Below are positions 1 through 7,305 of a stretch of 10,777 nt of DNA, one piece after another. Location of the stretch: positions 1-10,777 of the forward strand of contig JARRRL010000056.1 in assembly GCA_037380725.1 (NCBI GenBank). The letters are read 5' to 3'. Position 1 is the stretch's first letter. Each line of letters starts with the position of its first letter. The notes beneath the pieces are model-generated. The model had not been told where the DNA came from, made no database searches, and saw nothing but the letters and a program-made list of their open reading frames with translations. The DNA comes from JARRRL01 sp037380725. GTDB lineage: Bacteria; Pseudomonadota; Gammaproteobacteria; Pseudomonadales; JANQJO01. The translations under genes and the position numbers were made by a program.

Positions 1-701
1 GAAGAGACTTTCGTCATATCCAAACTACCGATCTGAAGCAGCAACACGTCCAAGACATCACCATCACTGGGCAGATCTCCCATAAATAAAAAATAAAATA
101 ACACGCCCAGTGCATACACATCTGTTGCTCGTGTGAAAAGGCGCGCGTCATCGCGTCGCTCGGGCGCCCAGTATACATACCGATCTCCCCCCACTAAATT
201 GACGCTGTCTTCAAGCTGATCACACAAAGCGTGTAAGCAAAATCCGGTCAGATGCGGCTTCTTTTTCGTATCCACAATCACATGAGTCGCGTGAATGTCA
301 CCGTGAATAATCTGGTTCCGATGCGCATGCTGCATCGCACGCAATAACTCAATAGCAATTTGGTATTTATCCACCCATTGCAGTCGTTCCTCGCGCACCC
401 ATTGTTGCAAACTTAACCCTTGAGTCTGTACGTTCACGGCGTACAAATTGTGCCGCCACAGACCATAACCCACCGTAGACACGATGTTCGGATGAATCAA
501 TCGCATCAAGGCACGCAATTCATCCGCACACGCTTGGCGTAAAGTTTGCTCATCATGCAAATTTCGTTTGAACACGCGTAGAACGACCTGACGATGATGC
601 GCTTCGTCATAAGCCCGATACAACGCGTACCCTCTCTCTTCCGTAATTTTGAGAAAATCGCTGTAACCGTCGATCGCCGTGTTGACGTTATTCTGTGTCA
701 T
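1..701 (-). CDS. Protein-kinase-fold protein, likely pseudokinase (3' end outside window)
   Basis: The frame is open from an ATG at 701 to the left edge, giving 233 residues of a Ser/Thr-kinase-like domain. Recognisable kinase landmarks are a probable alpha-C Glu61 followed by HPNIV (70-74), an HGD catalytic loop (133-135), an APE triad (179-181) and the DVYALGVL helix (194-201). Several active-site residues are missing. The glycine-rich loop is reduced to one Gly (24). The VAIK lysine position reads Arg42. The loop reads HGDIHATH, so the usual Lys and Asn are both His (137, 140). DFG is replaced by GFC (153-155), which removes the Mg-binding Asp. A binding or regulatory role is therefore more likely than phosphotransfer; this is an inference. 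The start overlaps the end of the upstream ABC1 kinase gene by 14 bp in another frame, suggesting translational coupling. The part beyond the kinase domain is not visible, so tail domains or membrane segments cannot be excluded. Confidence 0.8.
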   Translation of the reverse strand, partial: MTQNNVNTAIDGYSDFLKITEERGYALYRAYDEAHHRQVVLRVFKRNLHDEQTLRQACADELRALMRLIHPNIVSTVGYGLWRHNLYAVNVQTQGLSLQQWVREERLQWVDKYQIAIELLRAMQHAHRNQIIHGDIHATHVIVDTKKKPHLTGFCLHALCDQLEDSVNLVGGDRYVYWAPERRDDARLFTRATDVYALGVLFYFLFMGDLPSDGDVLDVLLLQIGSLDMTKVS

Positions 702-2106
702 CGTTGCCGCTTAATCCTCTGTTATCTGGTTTCGCCGTGACCGCGCCGCCCCCTCCGGACCTCGCAGACCGGGATTCTGAAACCAACATGGCGGCATCCG
801 TTGCGGCGGGCAATGGGGCGTAACGCGCTAAATCTTCGCGCAACGAAGCCTGTACGCCCAGTTGGACTAAATTCCAATACTGGCCAGTGAAAACGCGGTC
901 AATGTGCACCGATTCTCGCGTGGCTTGAAAATAGGTAACCCCTTCCCAGAGACGGCCCGTCAGCAATTTCACAAACCGCTTATGCCAGGTTGACTCCGCA
1001 AAATCAAACGGTTCATCTTCAGAAAAAAACTCCAGTACTAAGTCCACAAAATGATCGTAAAACGATGTCGGTAAATCACCGGATTCAGGCCGTCGAACAC
1101 CTCGCCGGAATAACACGCGATCAATGGCCGGTCCATCTCGTGAAAATACCGCATAAATAAGCGCTTTAAAGTCTTCAGAAATTTGATCAGACAATCGCTT
1201 TACGGCACCAAAATCATAGAGGACAAGGCGCCCATCCGTCTGGATCGCGAAATTACCGGGATGTGGATCCGCGTGCAGCGCTTGTAGATCAAAAATTTGT
1301 TCGAAAATCAATCGAAACAACCGCTTCCCAATTTGATTTATCTGCTCCGCCGTTAACCCCAGCGTATCAACCTCTTTCAGTCCACACCCCGCTTCCTCGC
1401 TCATCGTCAGCACACAGCGACTGGAATAGCGCTGAAAAAATCGCGGAATGATCACTGACGGATCGTTCGCGTAATAGTCACGAAACAGCAATAAATTCTG
1501 CGCCTCCATTTCGTAATCCAATTCAGCCAGCAAGGTGCGTCGCACCTCATCAAACACATCATTCAACATACGCTCATCCAGCTTTAGCAATCCAATCAAG
1601 CTGAATAAGCGTTTTAAGTGCTTAAGATCTGATTCGCATGATTCACGTACCCCCGGGTACTGCACCTTAACCACGACACGTTCACCACTGTGTAAACACG
1701 CGCGATGCACTTGTCCAATCGAAGCCGCCGCACACGGTGACGGTTCAAATTCCGCAAATAAGGTATCGGGTTCTTCGCCCAATTCCGTTTTAATGCATTC
1801 CGCAATCACGGCATAGTCCATCGGGGGAGCGTGTTTCTGCAAAATTTCGAGCTCATGGGCAATCTCTTCTGGAAATAAATCTTTCATCTGCGAAGCGATT
1901 TGCCCAACCTTCATCGCCGCCCCCTTCATCTCACCCAAGGTGCGCGCCAACTCACTGCCTATCTCATGCAACATTTCTGAACGCGCCATGCTGTGATGCT
2001 GCGCGGAAGAAAACAACTTACGGACCGAGTGTGAGGCCATTTTGCCAGCAATCTGTGCCGATAAACCCACCAAATTAACGAAACGATGCCCAGCACGGCT
2101 CTTCAT
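688..2106 (-). CDS. ABC1/AarF/UbiB-family atypical protein kinase
   Basis: This 472-residue protein carries the full set of ABC1 (ADCK/UbiB) signatures. These are the KxGQ motif at 66-69, the Ala-rich loop AAASIGQ at 126-132 in place of a Gly-rich loop, the ATP-binding Lys147 in VVVKVQYP, and the ELDYEMEAQN helix around Glu201. HADPHPGN (278-285) follows with catalytic Asp280, and DFG is at 298-300. All key residues appear intact. Members of the family act as ATPases or kinase-like factors, and UbiB supports ubiquinone biosynthesis. This protein is shorter than canonical UbiB and I see no C-terminal membrane helices, so I call it an AarF-domain kinase rather than UbiB. The C-terminus is low-complexity (a Gly run near 453-456, then polar residues). 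The ATG at 2106 has a GGGG stretch about 11 nt upstream. It is followed by an overlapping pseudokinase gene and preceded by an 853-bp gap that holds a bulged hairpin in its leader. The substrate is unknown. Confidence 0.9.
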   Translation of the reverse strand: MKSRAGHRFVNLVGLSAQIAGKMASHSVRKLFSSAQHHSMARSEMLHEIGSELARTLGEMKGAAMKVGQIASQMKDLFPEEIAHELEILQKHAPPMDYAVIAECIKTELGEEPDTLFAEFEPSPCAAASIGQVHRACLHSGERVVVKVQYPGVRESCESDLKHLKRLFSLIGLLKLDERMLNDVFDEVRRTLLAELDYEMEAQNLLLFRDYYANDPSVIIPRFFQRYSSRCVLTMSEEAGCGLKEVDTLGLTAEQINQIGKRLFRLIFEQIFDLQALHADPHPGNFAIQTDGRLVLYDFGAVKRLSDQISEDFKALIYAVFSRDGPAIDRVLFRRGVRRPESGDLPTSFYDHFVDLVLEFFSEDEPFDFAESTWHKRFVKLLTGRLWEGVTYFQATRESVHIDRVFTGQYWNLVQLGVQASLREDLARYAPLPAATDAAMLVSESRSARSGGGGAVTAKPDNRGLSGNDDTE

Positions 2107-2160
2107 TGTCTACTGCACCCCACGGCTGCTGACGGTCTCTCAACACGTGATCTCAATTGG

Positions 2161-2198
2161 CTGACCGGAGACAAGGCCTCAAGGGGCCTGTCTGTCAG
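2161..2198 (-). promoter_or_regulatory. Bulged hairpin in the leader of the ABC1 kinase gene
   Basis: On the plus strand CTGAC (2161-2165) pairs with GTCAG (2194-2198), AGAC (2169-2172) with GTCT (2190-2193), and AGGCC (2174-2178) with GGCCT (2185-2189). This leaves a CGG bulge, a single-A bulge and a 6-nt loop, for 14 pairs in total. It lies 55-92 nt upstream of the ABC1 kinase ATG. No U-run follows on either strand, so it is not a standard intrinsic terminator. It may be a leader structure or a protein-binding dyad. Confidence 0.4.
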
Positions 2199-2907
2199 CA
2201 TTCTCTTTGAGTTTACGTCAAATTCAGCGCAAGCAGTGGGGCAAAAGATCGAAGAAAGTCTAAATCATGTCTCTCCACATCCCGTCTTCATCTGGATTGA
2301 CGATCTGTGGCAGGAAATTGTAAGCAAACTGGTAAACAAACGGATTAACAAAAAAGAAAAGCAAAGTCGCCTAGATCGCAGTTTGACCCGCGTTACACGT
2401 TAAGCAATCCTCAACGTCGAGTCGTCGCGCCAGCATTCATACGGCAGGGTGGACACTCACGTTGAGCGATTGACTGGCACAAAGGCAGAAAGAACGTGAC
2501 CGCGCGCGACGGTGCACGCATATCGTCGGGGTGTCGTGCAATAATGCCCTGGCCACTGCCTCCAACGCGTAATGGAAATCGAGCATCCCAAAAAACCGCT
2601 CGGGATACGAGAGACCCACAGGAGTCGGCTTGAACCCGCTGCCACACCACGCCCGACAAGCCATTTCGACTCTCAAGGGCCATTCCGAAGGGGTCAGACG
2701 GCACGATGCAGTAGCCTCCTCATCCAACAACTACACTCAACCAGCACAAAAACACGTTGACGTCCGAACACACAGCACATTTTCACGCCACAACATCCAT
2801 ACAAAACGCACCCTCTCAGCAGGTGCTCACACAACAGACAGCCCACACAATAGGAGTCCGCTCACCATAAGCCTAAACAAAATCATCAATCTGACAACAT
2901 TGCTCGC

Positions 2908-2936
2908 TTGACAACGATTATCGAACAAATTACATA
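2908..2936 (+). promoter_or_regulatory. Possible rightward sigma-70-like promoter
   Basis: A perfect TTGACA (2908-2913) is followed after exactly 17 bp by TACATA (2931-2936), a poor -10 match. It points right, into the 3' end of the leftward split-barrel gene, so it would produce an antisense transcript. No rightward gene follows. It also overlaps the second copy of a TGACAAC direct repeat (2892-2898 and 2909-2915). It may be a chance match. Confidence 0.15.
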
Positions 2937-2959
2937 GAGAATTCAATCACCATGTCGCA

Positions 2960-3601
2960 CTAAGATTGTCTAAGATGAGCTACTTGTCGAAGGTTTTGGC
3001 CCGACAAAGAAAAAGCTTTGCCAAATCCTTTGATGAATAGGCACTCACACGGGAACATACCCAACATGTGAAAATCTGACAACTGCTCCAACACACGTGC
3101 AGTCTGGCCGAATCGAGCGCTTAATTTTTCCAATATCACCGCCCAAAGTGGATCATTCCGAGGCACTTCTTCTACGCGAACCACCACCTGCGCACGCGTC
3201 ACCGCAAACGGCTCCTCAGCATTCGCGCCCGCTGGCTTTTCCATCGAATGTAAAGCAAAAAACACATTAGTACGTGGCGTGGCCTGCCCCGCCACGCTCA
3301 ATAAACTTCGCGAGCCCCTGGACAGCGTGCTGCCCAGAATAAAAAATCCTTCTTCATCCGATCGATTGTGCACAACAAACGGGGCAGAGGCAATTTCTGG
3401 CCATTTGTTATCACTACTTACATCGCAACCATTTACGGCGTATACCAGATGCTCACAGCGCCCGACGAGTTCACGAAACTCCGACACGATTTTCGCCGAC
3501 ACTTCAGGAGACGTATGCGTGTGGCCTGTACTTGAACCTGTACTTGTTGATGAGTCTGTATTCGAATCAGAGTTCGGCAAGGTGAGTTCCTTCTTGTTCA
3601 T
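2960..3601 (-). CDS. Pyridoxamine 5'-phosphate oxidase-like / HugZ-like split-barrel protein
   Basis: This 213-residue protein has a Ser/Thr/Asp-rich low-complexity N-terminus (about 10-33). A domain follows that I recognise as the FMN/heme-binding split barrel of the PPOX/HugZ type. The strongest evidence is the segment at 175-199: an SDFHML strand, then a Pro, then FIKGFGKAFSL, which matches the family pattern of a phenylalanine-rich strand followed by a GFGxA turn. The middle part (about 70-118) fits the earlier barrel strands (APFVV, then GFFILGSTLS, then a polar turn). Relatives bind FMN, F420 or heme, and some take part in heme use, but I cannot assign a cofactor or reaction here. The ATG at 3601 lies inside the cyclase gene, a 35-bp overlap in another frame, with a weak GAAGAAG in the cyclase tail as ribosome-binding site. 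Translation is probably coupled to the cyclase, suggesting a shared role. The N-terminal extension looks disordered. Confidence 0.7.
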   Translation of the reverse strand: MNKKELTLPNSDSNTDSSTSTGSSTGHTHTSPEVSAKIVSEFRELVGRCEHLVYAVNGCDVSSDNKWPEIASAPFVVHNRSDEEGFFILGSTLSRGSRSLLSVAGQATPRTNVFFALHSMEKPAGANAEEPFAVTRAQVVVRVEEVPRNDPLWAVILEKLSARFGQTARVLEQLSDFHMLGMFPCECLFIKGFGKAFSLSGQNLRQVAHLRQS

Positions 3602-5339
3602 GGTCGTCTTCTTCCAGCAGCAAAGCTGGCTCGCAACCTCTAATAACGGTATAAACTTTTATGGGTTTATCACGACCTTTCACTTGATGCTCGCCACAAG
3701 ATCGCAATGATTTTTTCAGATTAGGGGACAACTCTTTTCTCACTTCATCACTGATCAATACCGACGTTTTCAGATCATTATTCAGTGATTCCAAACGTGA
3801 AGCAACGTTTACGGTGTCGCCAATGACCGCGTACTTCATTCGAGACACTGACCCCATGTTTCCCGCCACCACATGACCGGTGTGAATACCAATGCGCATT
3901 TCGATCCGATTCACACCAATGTCTTGCCACAAATAAGCCGTTCCCGATTTTTCCCACGTCGTGTTCAGTTTATCCAAGCGGTCTTGCATGTCATTGGCCG
4001 CTCTGACCGCATCCGTTGCGTGCGATTCGCGTTTAAACGGTGCGCCAAATACCGCTAATACCCCATCTCCCAAGAACTCAATCACACACCCACCATGGTT
4101 ATCAATGATTTCATTCATCGCCCCAAAATACGTATTTAGCGTAGCGATGAGCTGCTGCGCTCCCATCGATTCACTGATTCGCGTGTAATTTTTCAAATCG
4201 CTGAACAAAATCGTCACCATGCAGGTTTCCCCACCCAAATTAGGGGTCTCCCCTTTTTGCAACAACGCATGAGCAATCTTTTTACTCATGTACCGTCCAA
4301 ACGTTTCGCGCAAGGTCTCGCGATCTCTCAGATCTAAGATCATGCGATTAAAACAATCGGCCAAAACGCCAAATTCATCTTTTCGCTTCACCTCGAGTAG
4401 ATTATCTAAATCACCATCCGCTACGCGCTGGGCAGCGCCCATGACTTTTGTCAACGGTCGGCGTAAGCTAATACCCACCAAAAACGCCACCACAATCACA
4501 CCCAGCAAAGCGGAACCCGCCAGCCAAAACGTTAAATGCTGTACCCGTTTTTGCATAACAACCAGCCGATCCACCGTCACGTCCGCACCCAAAATACCAA
4601 CCACTGTGCCTTGACTGTTTTTCACAGGCGCATAAGCAGATAACGATAAACCATAGACATCACGATATGGCATTGGCTCCACCGTGGCGTGCGTAAATCC
4701 TTTTAGCAAAATGGGTAATTCCGAGGCATCGTAAGATTCCCCCTCTTGGGCCGCATCACCAGCACGATCAAAATCCGTATAAAAACGCAACGCGGCGGGA
4801 CCGCCAGTGGGCAGCAAGATATAAATTGTGCTGATGTCTGGATCAATGCCCGATACATAGCTAAACAGCTCATTCAACTCATTGTGGTAAGGCGTCCTTT
4901 CAGGGGGCTCTCCTCGCATCAGTTTTTCAGAAAACGTCTCGACTTCATCGCCATTCACATTGAGAGATAGCGTCGTCACGATGCCTAATAATCGCTGTTG
5001 CAAAAATTCCAAATCAGAACGATAACCTAACCAGTAATAGACATATGCCACCATGCTCGTCAGCAGGAAGAAAGCCAGAAAAACGATACCCGCAACGCGA
5101 ACGTGAAAAGAACGCCACAACGGCAAAGCCCGCAACGCTTCTTCCACTTTCAAGTTCGTAGATCGTTGAGCGTTCCCAATGTATTCACTTTCACTTGATT
5201 CCGGGGAGTCAAAAATAGTGCGATCTTGGACTGGGCTACGTTGAGCCGCAGGCTGAGCGGACGCCTCATGAGAAGGCGTAGACGTGGAAGCACCCTTCAA
5301 TTCTTGATTTTGATTCGTATTTTCACTGAGCTCAGTCAT
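3567..5339 (-). CDS. Membrane class III adenylate/guanylate cyclase with Cache-like sensor and HAMP
   Basis: This 590-residue protein has a polar cytoplasmic N-terminus (1-75), a membrane helix (about 81-104), and a periplasmic Cache-like sensor (about 108-267) ending in YAPVK then GTVVGILGADV. A second helix (about 270-291), a HAMP linker (about 292-345) and a class III cyclase domain (about 374-565) follow. The metal-binding aspartates are Asp381 (FSDLKNYT) and Asp425 (LGDGVLAVFG). The transition-state Asn511 and Arg515 are present in VNVASRLE, so the enzyme should be active. The residue that is usually Lys in adenylate cyclases is Glu421, and the Asp/Thr position is Ala504 in KYAVIGD. That is not the adenylate-cyclase pair, and only the Glu matches guanylate cyclases, so the product may be cGMP, cAMP or both. 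The ATG at 5339 has AGGGGG 8 nt upstream. The gene overlaps the split-barrel gene downstream and probably has its own promoter upstream. Confidence 0.92.
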   Translation of the reverse strand: MTELSENTNQNQELKGASTSTPSHEASAQPAAQRSPVQDRTIFDSPESSESEYIGNAQRSTNLKVEEALRALPLWRSFHVRVAGIVFLAFFLLTSMVAYVYYWLGYRSDLEFLQQRLLGIVTTLSLNVNGDEVETFSEKLMRGEPPERTPYHNELNELFSYVSGIDPDISTIYILLPTGGPAALRFYTDFDRAGDAAQEGESYDASELPILLKGFTHATVEPMPYRDVYGLSLSAYAPVKNSQGTVVGILGADVTVDRLVVMQKRVQHLTFWLAGSALLGVIVVAFLVGISLRRPLTKVMGAAQRVADGDLDNLLEVKRKDEFGVLADCFNRMILDLRDRETLRETFGRYMSKKIAHALLQKGETPNLGGETCMVTILFSDLKNYTRISESMGAQQLIATLNTYFGAMNEIIDNHGGCVIEFLGDGVLAVFGAPFKRESHATDAVRAANDMQDRLDKLNTTWEKSGTAYLWQDIGVNRIEMRIGIHTGHVVAGNMGSVSRMKYAVIGDTVNVASRLESLNNDLKTSVLISDEVRKELSPNLKKSLRSCGEHQVKGRDKPIKVYTVIRGCEPALLLEEDDHEQEGTHLAEL

Positions 5340-5439
5340 CCCTATTACCCCCTAACCCGTTACACACCCATCACACTGACACTGATATAAGGATTGAACA
5401 CAGGGGGTGCTCACCCTGTCACCTTTGGCATAGGGCGAC

Positions 5440-5469
5440 ATTATGGCAAGATCGGCAACAAGGCCGCAA
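5440..5469 (-). promoter_or_regulatory. Candidate sigma-70 promoter for the cyclase gene
   Basis: Read leftward, TTGCGG (5469-5464) and CATAAT (5445-5440) are separated by 18 bp. The -10 box matches the consensus at five of six positions and the -35 at its TTG core. The resulting leader would be about 90 nt. It contains a 6-bp inverted repeat, ACAGGG (5400-5405) with CCCTGT (5414-5419). Other AT-rich candidates occur near 5500-5540, so the assignment is tentative. Confidence 0.35.
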
Positions 5470-5568
5470 GACGAACCGAGCGCCTGTCGCGCGGAATCAA
5501 GACGAAAAAACAATAAAAAATCAAGTATCAACTTCAGATATTGATTCAGTTTGGATACTGATGAAGCC

Positions 5569-5596
5569 ATCGAGCCCAGACTCAGTTGAGCTCGAT
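5569..5596 (-). repeat. 7-bp inverted repeat just downstream of the diguanylate cyclase gene
   Basis: ATCGAGC (5569-5575) pairs perfectly with GCTCGAT (5590-5596) across a 14-nt loop, 20 bp past the stop of the diguanylate cyclase gene. No U-run follows directly in the direction of transcription; T-runs appear only 35-50 nt later. It could protect the mRNA 3' end or form part of a weak terminator. Confidence 0.3.
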
Positions 5597-5615
5597 CACA
5601 GATGACGAGGATGCA

Positions 5616-6614
5616 TTAGAGACTTTTCGGTGTATTCAACAGGCATTCATCGCGATCTTCCTGACACACCGTCACACGATTACGTCCATTTTGCTTGGAT
5701 TCATAAAGCGCTTCATCTGAACGCGCCAGGACCTGCTCGTGATTCCGCATGCCTTCCTGATATCGTGCAATTCCCACAGAAACGGTCACGTGCTGTTCAC
5801 CACCTTGTCGATCCAAACACAGGGCATAATCGGCAATACGTATTCGCAGGCGTTCAGCAAAAATCACGGCGCCCGTAATACCCGTTTCGCACAAGAGAAT
5901 GCCAAACTCTTCTCCCCCATAGCGACCCGCAATATCACTTTTGCGTGAGCTGTTTTGTATGAGCTTCGCCACCATGCGAATCACATCATCGCCCGCTAAG
6001 TGACCAAATTCATCGTTGATTTTTTTAAAATGATCTATATCGATCATCAATAAACTAAACGTTGTACCGTATCGACGGGAACGTGCAAACTCAGCCGCCA
6101 TACGCTGCTCCCAATGAATCCGGTTGTACAAACCCGTTAGCCCATCGACTTGACTGAGGTGTTCCAACTCCGCCATGGCTTCACGCAATTTTGATGCATA
6201 ACACGCCTCATCCGTTGAATCGCGCAACAACACCATCACTTGATCCACGTCGCCGTTTGACTCATTCTTGATGGGGATCAAGGTTAAATTCTGAAACATG
6301 TATTCGGCCCCACCCGTAATGGGGCGATTGTGTTTAAATTTAAATAAATAATTGCGATATTCCCACGTCGTAAACGCATAAGATTTAACCACAAATACCG
6401 AATCAATCTTTTTCTTAAACCAGCGAACGGGCAAGTCGGGAAACGTATCGAAGAGATTGCGCCCCACCACATCGAACGCGCTCTTCAAGCTGTGGCTCGC
6501 CATAAAATTATTCCAGTAACACACGGTGTATTGGCGATCCACAACAAAAACACCAACATTGACGCGTTGAACCACAAACTGAAGCAATTCATAACTGGGT
6601 TTAGGATCTATCAA
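5616..6614 (-). CDS. PAS-GGDEF diguanylate cyclase
   Basis: This 332-residue soluble protein makes c-di-GMP from two GTP. An N-terminal PAS-like sensor (about 8-135, with VGVFVVDRQYTVCYWN near 19-35) is joined by a short helix (about 136-153) to a GGDEF domain (about 154-318). The domain starts with DGLTGLYNR (157-165) and has the metal-binding Asp192 in IDIDHFKKIN. The intact signature RYGGEEF is at 231-237, and an inhibitory I-site, RKSD, is at 224-227, the expected distance before it. Both catalysis and product feedback are therefore likely. No membrane segment is seen. The first in-frame start is TTG at 6614, with GGGAAG about 8 nt upstream and an in-frame stop not far beyond. An ATG at 6628 sits in the wrong frame by one base, so the start deserves care. 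It is the third gene of a receiver-CheC-cyclase block, which suggests that the receiver or the CheC protein controls its activity. Confidence 0.93.
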   Translation of the reverse strand: MIDPKPSYELLQFVVQRVNVGVFVVDRQYTVCYWNNFMASHSLKSAFDVVGRNLFDTFPDLPVRWFKKKIDSVFVVKSYAFTTWEYRNYLFKFKHNRPITGGAEYMFQNLTLIPIKNESNGDVDQVMVLLRDSTDEACYASKLREAMAELEHLSQVDGLTGLYNRIHWEQRMAAEFARSRRYGTTFSLLMIDIDHFKKINDEFGHLAGDDVIRMVAKLIQNSSRKSDIAGRYGGEEFGILLCETGITGAVIFAERLRIRIADYALCLDRQGGEQHVTVSVGIARYQEGMRNHEQVLARSDEALYESKQNGRNRVTVCQEDRDECLLNTPKSL

Positions 6615-6676
6615 AACGCACTTCCCATCGTTCCGTTTTTAGGGGTATTACATCGCCCCATAGGCAATCCAATCCA

Positions 6677-7303
6677 TCACTCTTCCAGCAAACGATCCAA
6701 GGCGTCAATGACCACACAAATCACGTCTTTGGGCATCAACAACAGCAGACCACATTGAAAACTGCGGTTCTCAACTTTGTAATTGATTTCCACCATCAGC
6801 GCCTTATCCCAATCCACTTTATCCTTCTGCACAACCGCCTCAGGCGGAATGTGCCGACCAATGACGGAAGGGGGAGAAAACGCCAGCTCATTCTCGATTT
6901 GCTCACCAATACCGCTCAAACACGCGCCATTCAGCACGTTCGTGATATCCAAAAGCATTTCTTCTTCGGAGGCAGCCGTCAATGGTTCGTCGTAGGCCAA
7001 CAATTCAGATAATTCTTTAAAACTGGCATCCCCAAAAATAACAATAGCTTCCCCTCGCATGCCATTTCCATCACAGGCATCGTAGAACCCTTGTCGCACT
7101 GCCGACACGCTCGTTGCATGATTCGCCAACAAATTCAGTTCAAGGTGCAGTTGATCAATCTGTATAATACGAACTCGTGGCACCGACAATTCCACAAATA
7201 CTTCCAGGTATCTCGCCAACGAGTCGCCGGCCTGGCCCATTGCCACGTTCACCAACTCTTGGAGACAATCCCGTTGTTCTTCTTTCAATACAAGATTCTC
7301 CAT
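6677..7303 (-). CDS. CheC-type phosphatase with two active-site motifs
   Basis: This 208-residue protein belongs to the CheC/CheX/FliY family, which dephosphorylates phospho-receivers. The family active-site pattern (D/S-x3-E-x2-N-x22-P) occurs twice. The first copy is exact: Asp12, Glu16, Asn19 and Pro42 in the ELVNVAMGQAGDSLARYL region. The second has conservative changes: Glu115, Asp119, Asn122 and Pro145 in the DITNVLNGACLSGIGEQ region. The exact 22-residue spacing in both supports two phosphatase sites, as in CheC rather than the one-site CheX. The likely substrate is the receiver encoded immediately upstream. I chose the ATG at 7303. A TTG at 7309 would add two residues and overlap the receiver stop as TTGA, and cannot be ruled out. 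No chemotaxis or flagellar gene lies in the window, so a role outside classical chemotaxis is plausible. The diguanylate cyclase gene begins 62 bp after the stop. Confidence 0.9.
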   Translation of the reverse strand: MENLVLKEEQRDCLQELVNVAMGQAGDSLARYLEVFVELSVPRVRIIQIDQLHLELNLLANHATSVSAVRQGFYDACDGNGMRGEAIVIFGDASFKELSELLAYDEPLTAASEEEMLLDITNVLNGACLSGIGEQIENELAFSPPSVIGRHIPPEAVVQKDKVDWDKALMVEINYKVENRSFQCGLLLLMPKDVICVVIDALDRLLEE

Positions 7304-7305
7304 GA

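Larger units (their letters stand above)
2107..2959. other. 853-bp gap with no recognisable gene
   Basis: This gap separates the split-barrel gene (stop at 2960) from the ABC1 kinase gene (start at 2106). Short frames exist on both strands. Examples are minus 2411-2704, with a GTG start and GAGGAGG about 10 nt upstream, and plus 2086-2403. None looks like a known family. The minus frames at 2411-2730 overlap one another and are rich in Arg, Cys and Ser, as expected of chance frames in a GC-rich patch. From 2721 to 2900 the plus strand is strikingly A+C rich (134 of 180 bases), so a leftward transcript would be G+U rich. The promoter of the ABC1 kinase gene should lie here, but I found no strong sigma-70 site on the minus strand. 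The stretch could be a decayed gene, an untranslated RNA or plain spacer; the sequence does not decide. Confidence 0.6.

Noticed and set aside
2086..2403. Plus-strand 105-codon frame
   Set aside because: Its start lies inside the ABC1 kinase gene, no ribosome-binding site is evident and the product resembles nothing I know. The distal part looks somewhat protein-like, so a short orphan gene is not fully excluded.
2580..2606. Possible H-type pseudoknot (CGAGC/GCTCG with ATCC/GGAT)
   Set aside because: Both connecting loops would be zero nucleotides long, which is not sterically feasible. The two hairpins can only be alternatives.
2625..2660. tRNA-like GGTTCAAG T-loop on the minus strand
   Set aside because: The flanking stem pairs for only three bases, and no acceptor, D or anticodon arms can be drawn around it.
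2411..2704. Minus-strand 97-codon GTG frame with GAGGAGG upstream
   Set aside because: The ribosome-binding-like sequence is about 10 nt away. The product is rich in Arg, Cys and Ser, and other frames over the same stretch are also open, which points to chance in a GC-rich patch.
5500..5560. Intrinsic terminator for the diguanylate cyclase gene
   Set aside because: T-runs are present on the minus strand, but the only stem before them is five AT-rich pairs with a long loop, too weak to call.
5352..5570. Minus-strand 72-codon frame between the two cyclase genes
   Set aside because: Its ATG sits within an inverted repeat, it lacks a ribosome-binding site, and the frame covers the promoter-like region of the cyclase gene.
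6648..6677. Nine-residue frame starting at the CheC stop (TGATG overlap)
   Set aside because: It is very short and ends well before the diguanylate cyclase start, so there is no support for a real peptide.
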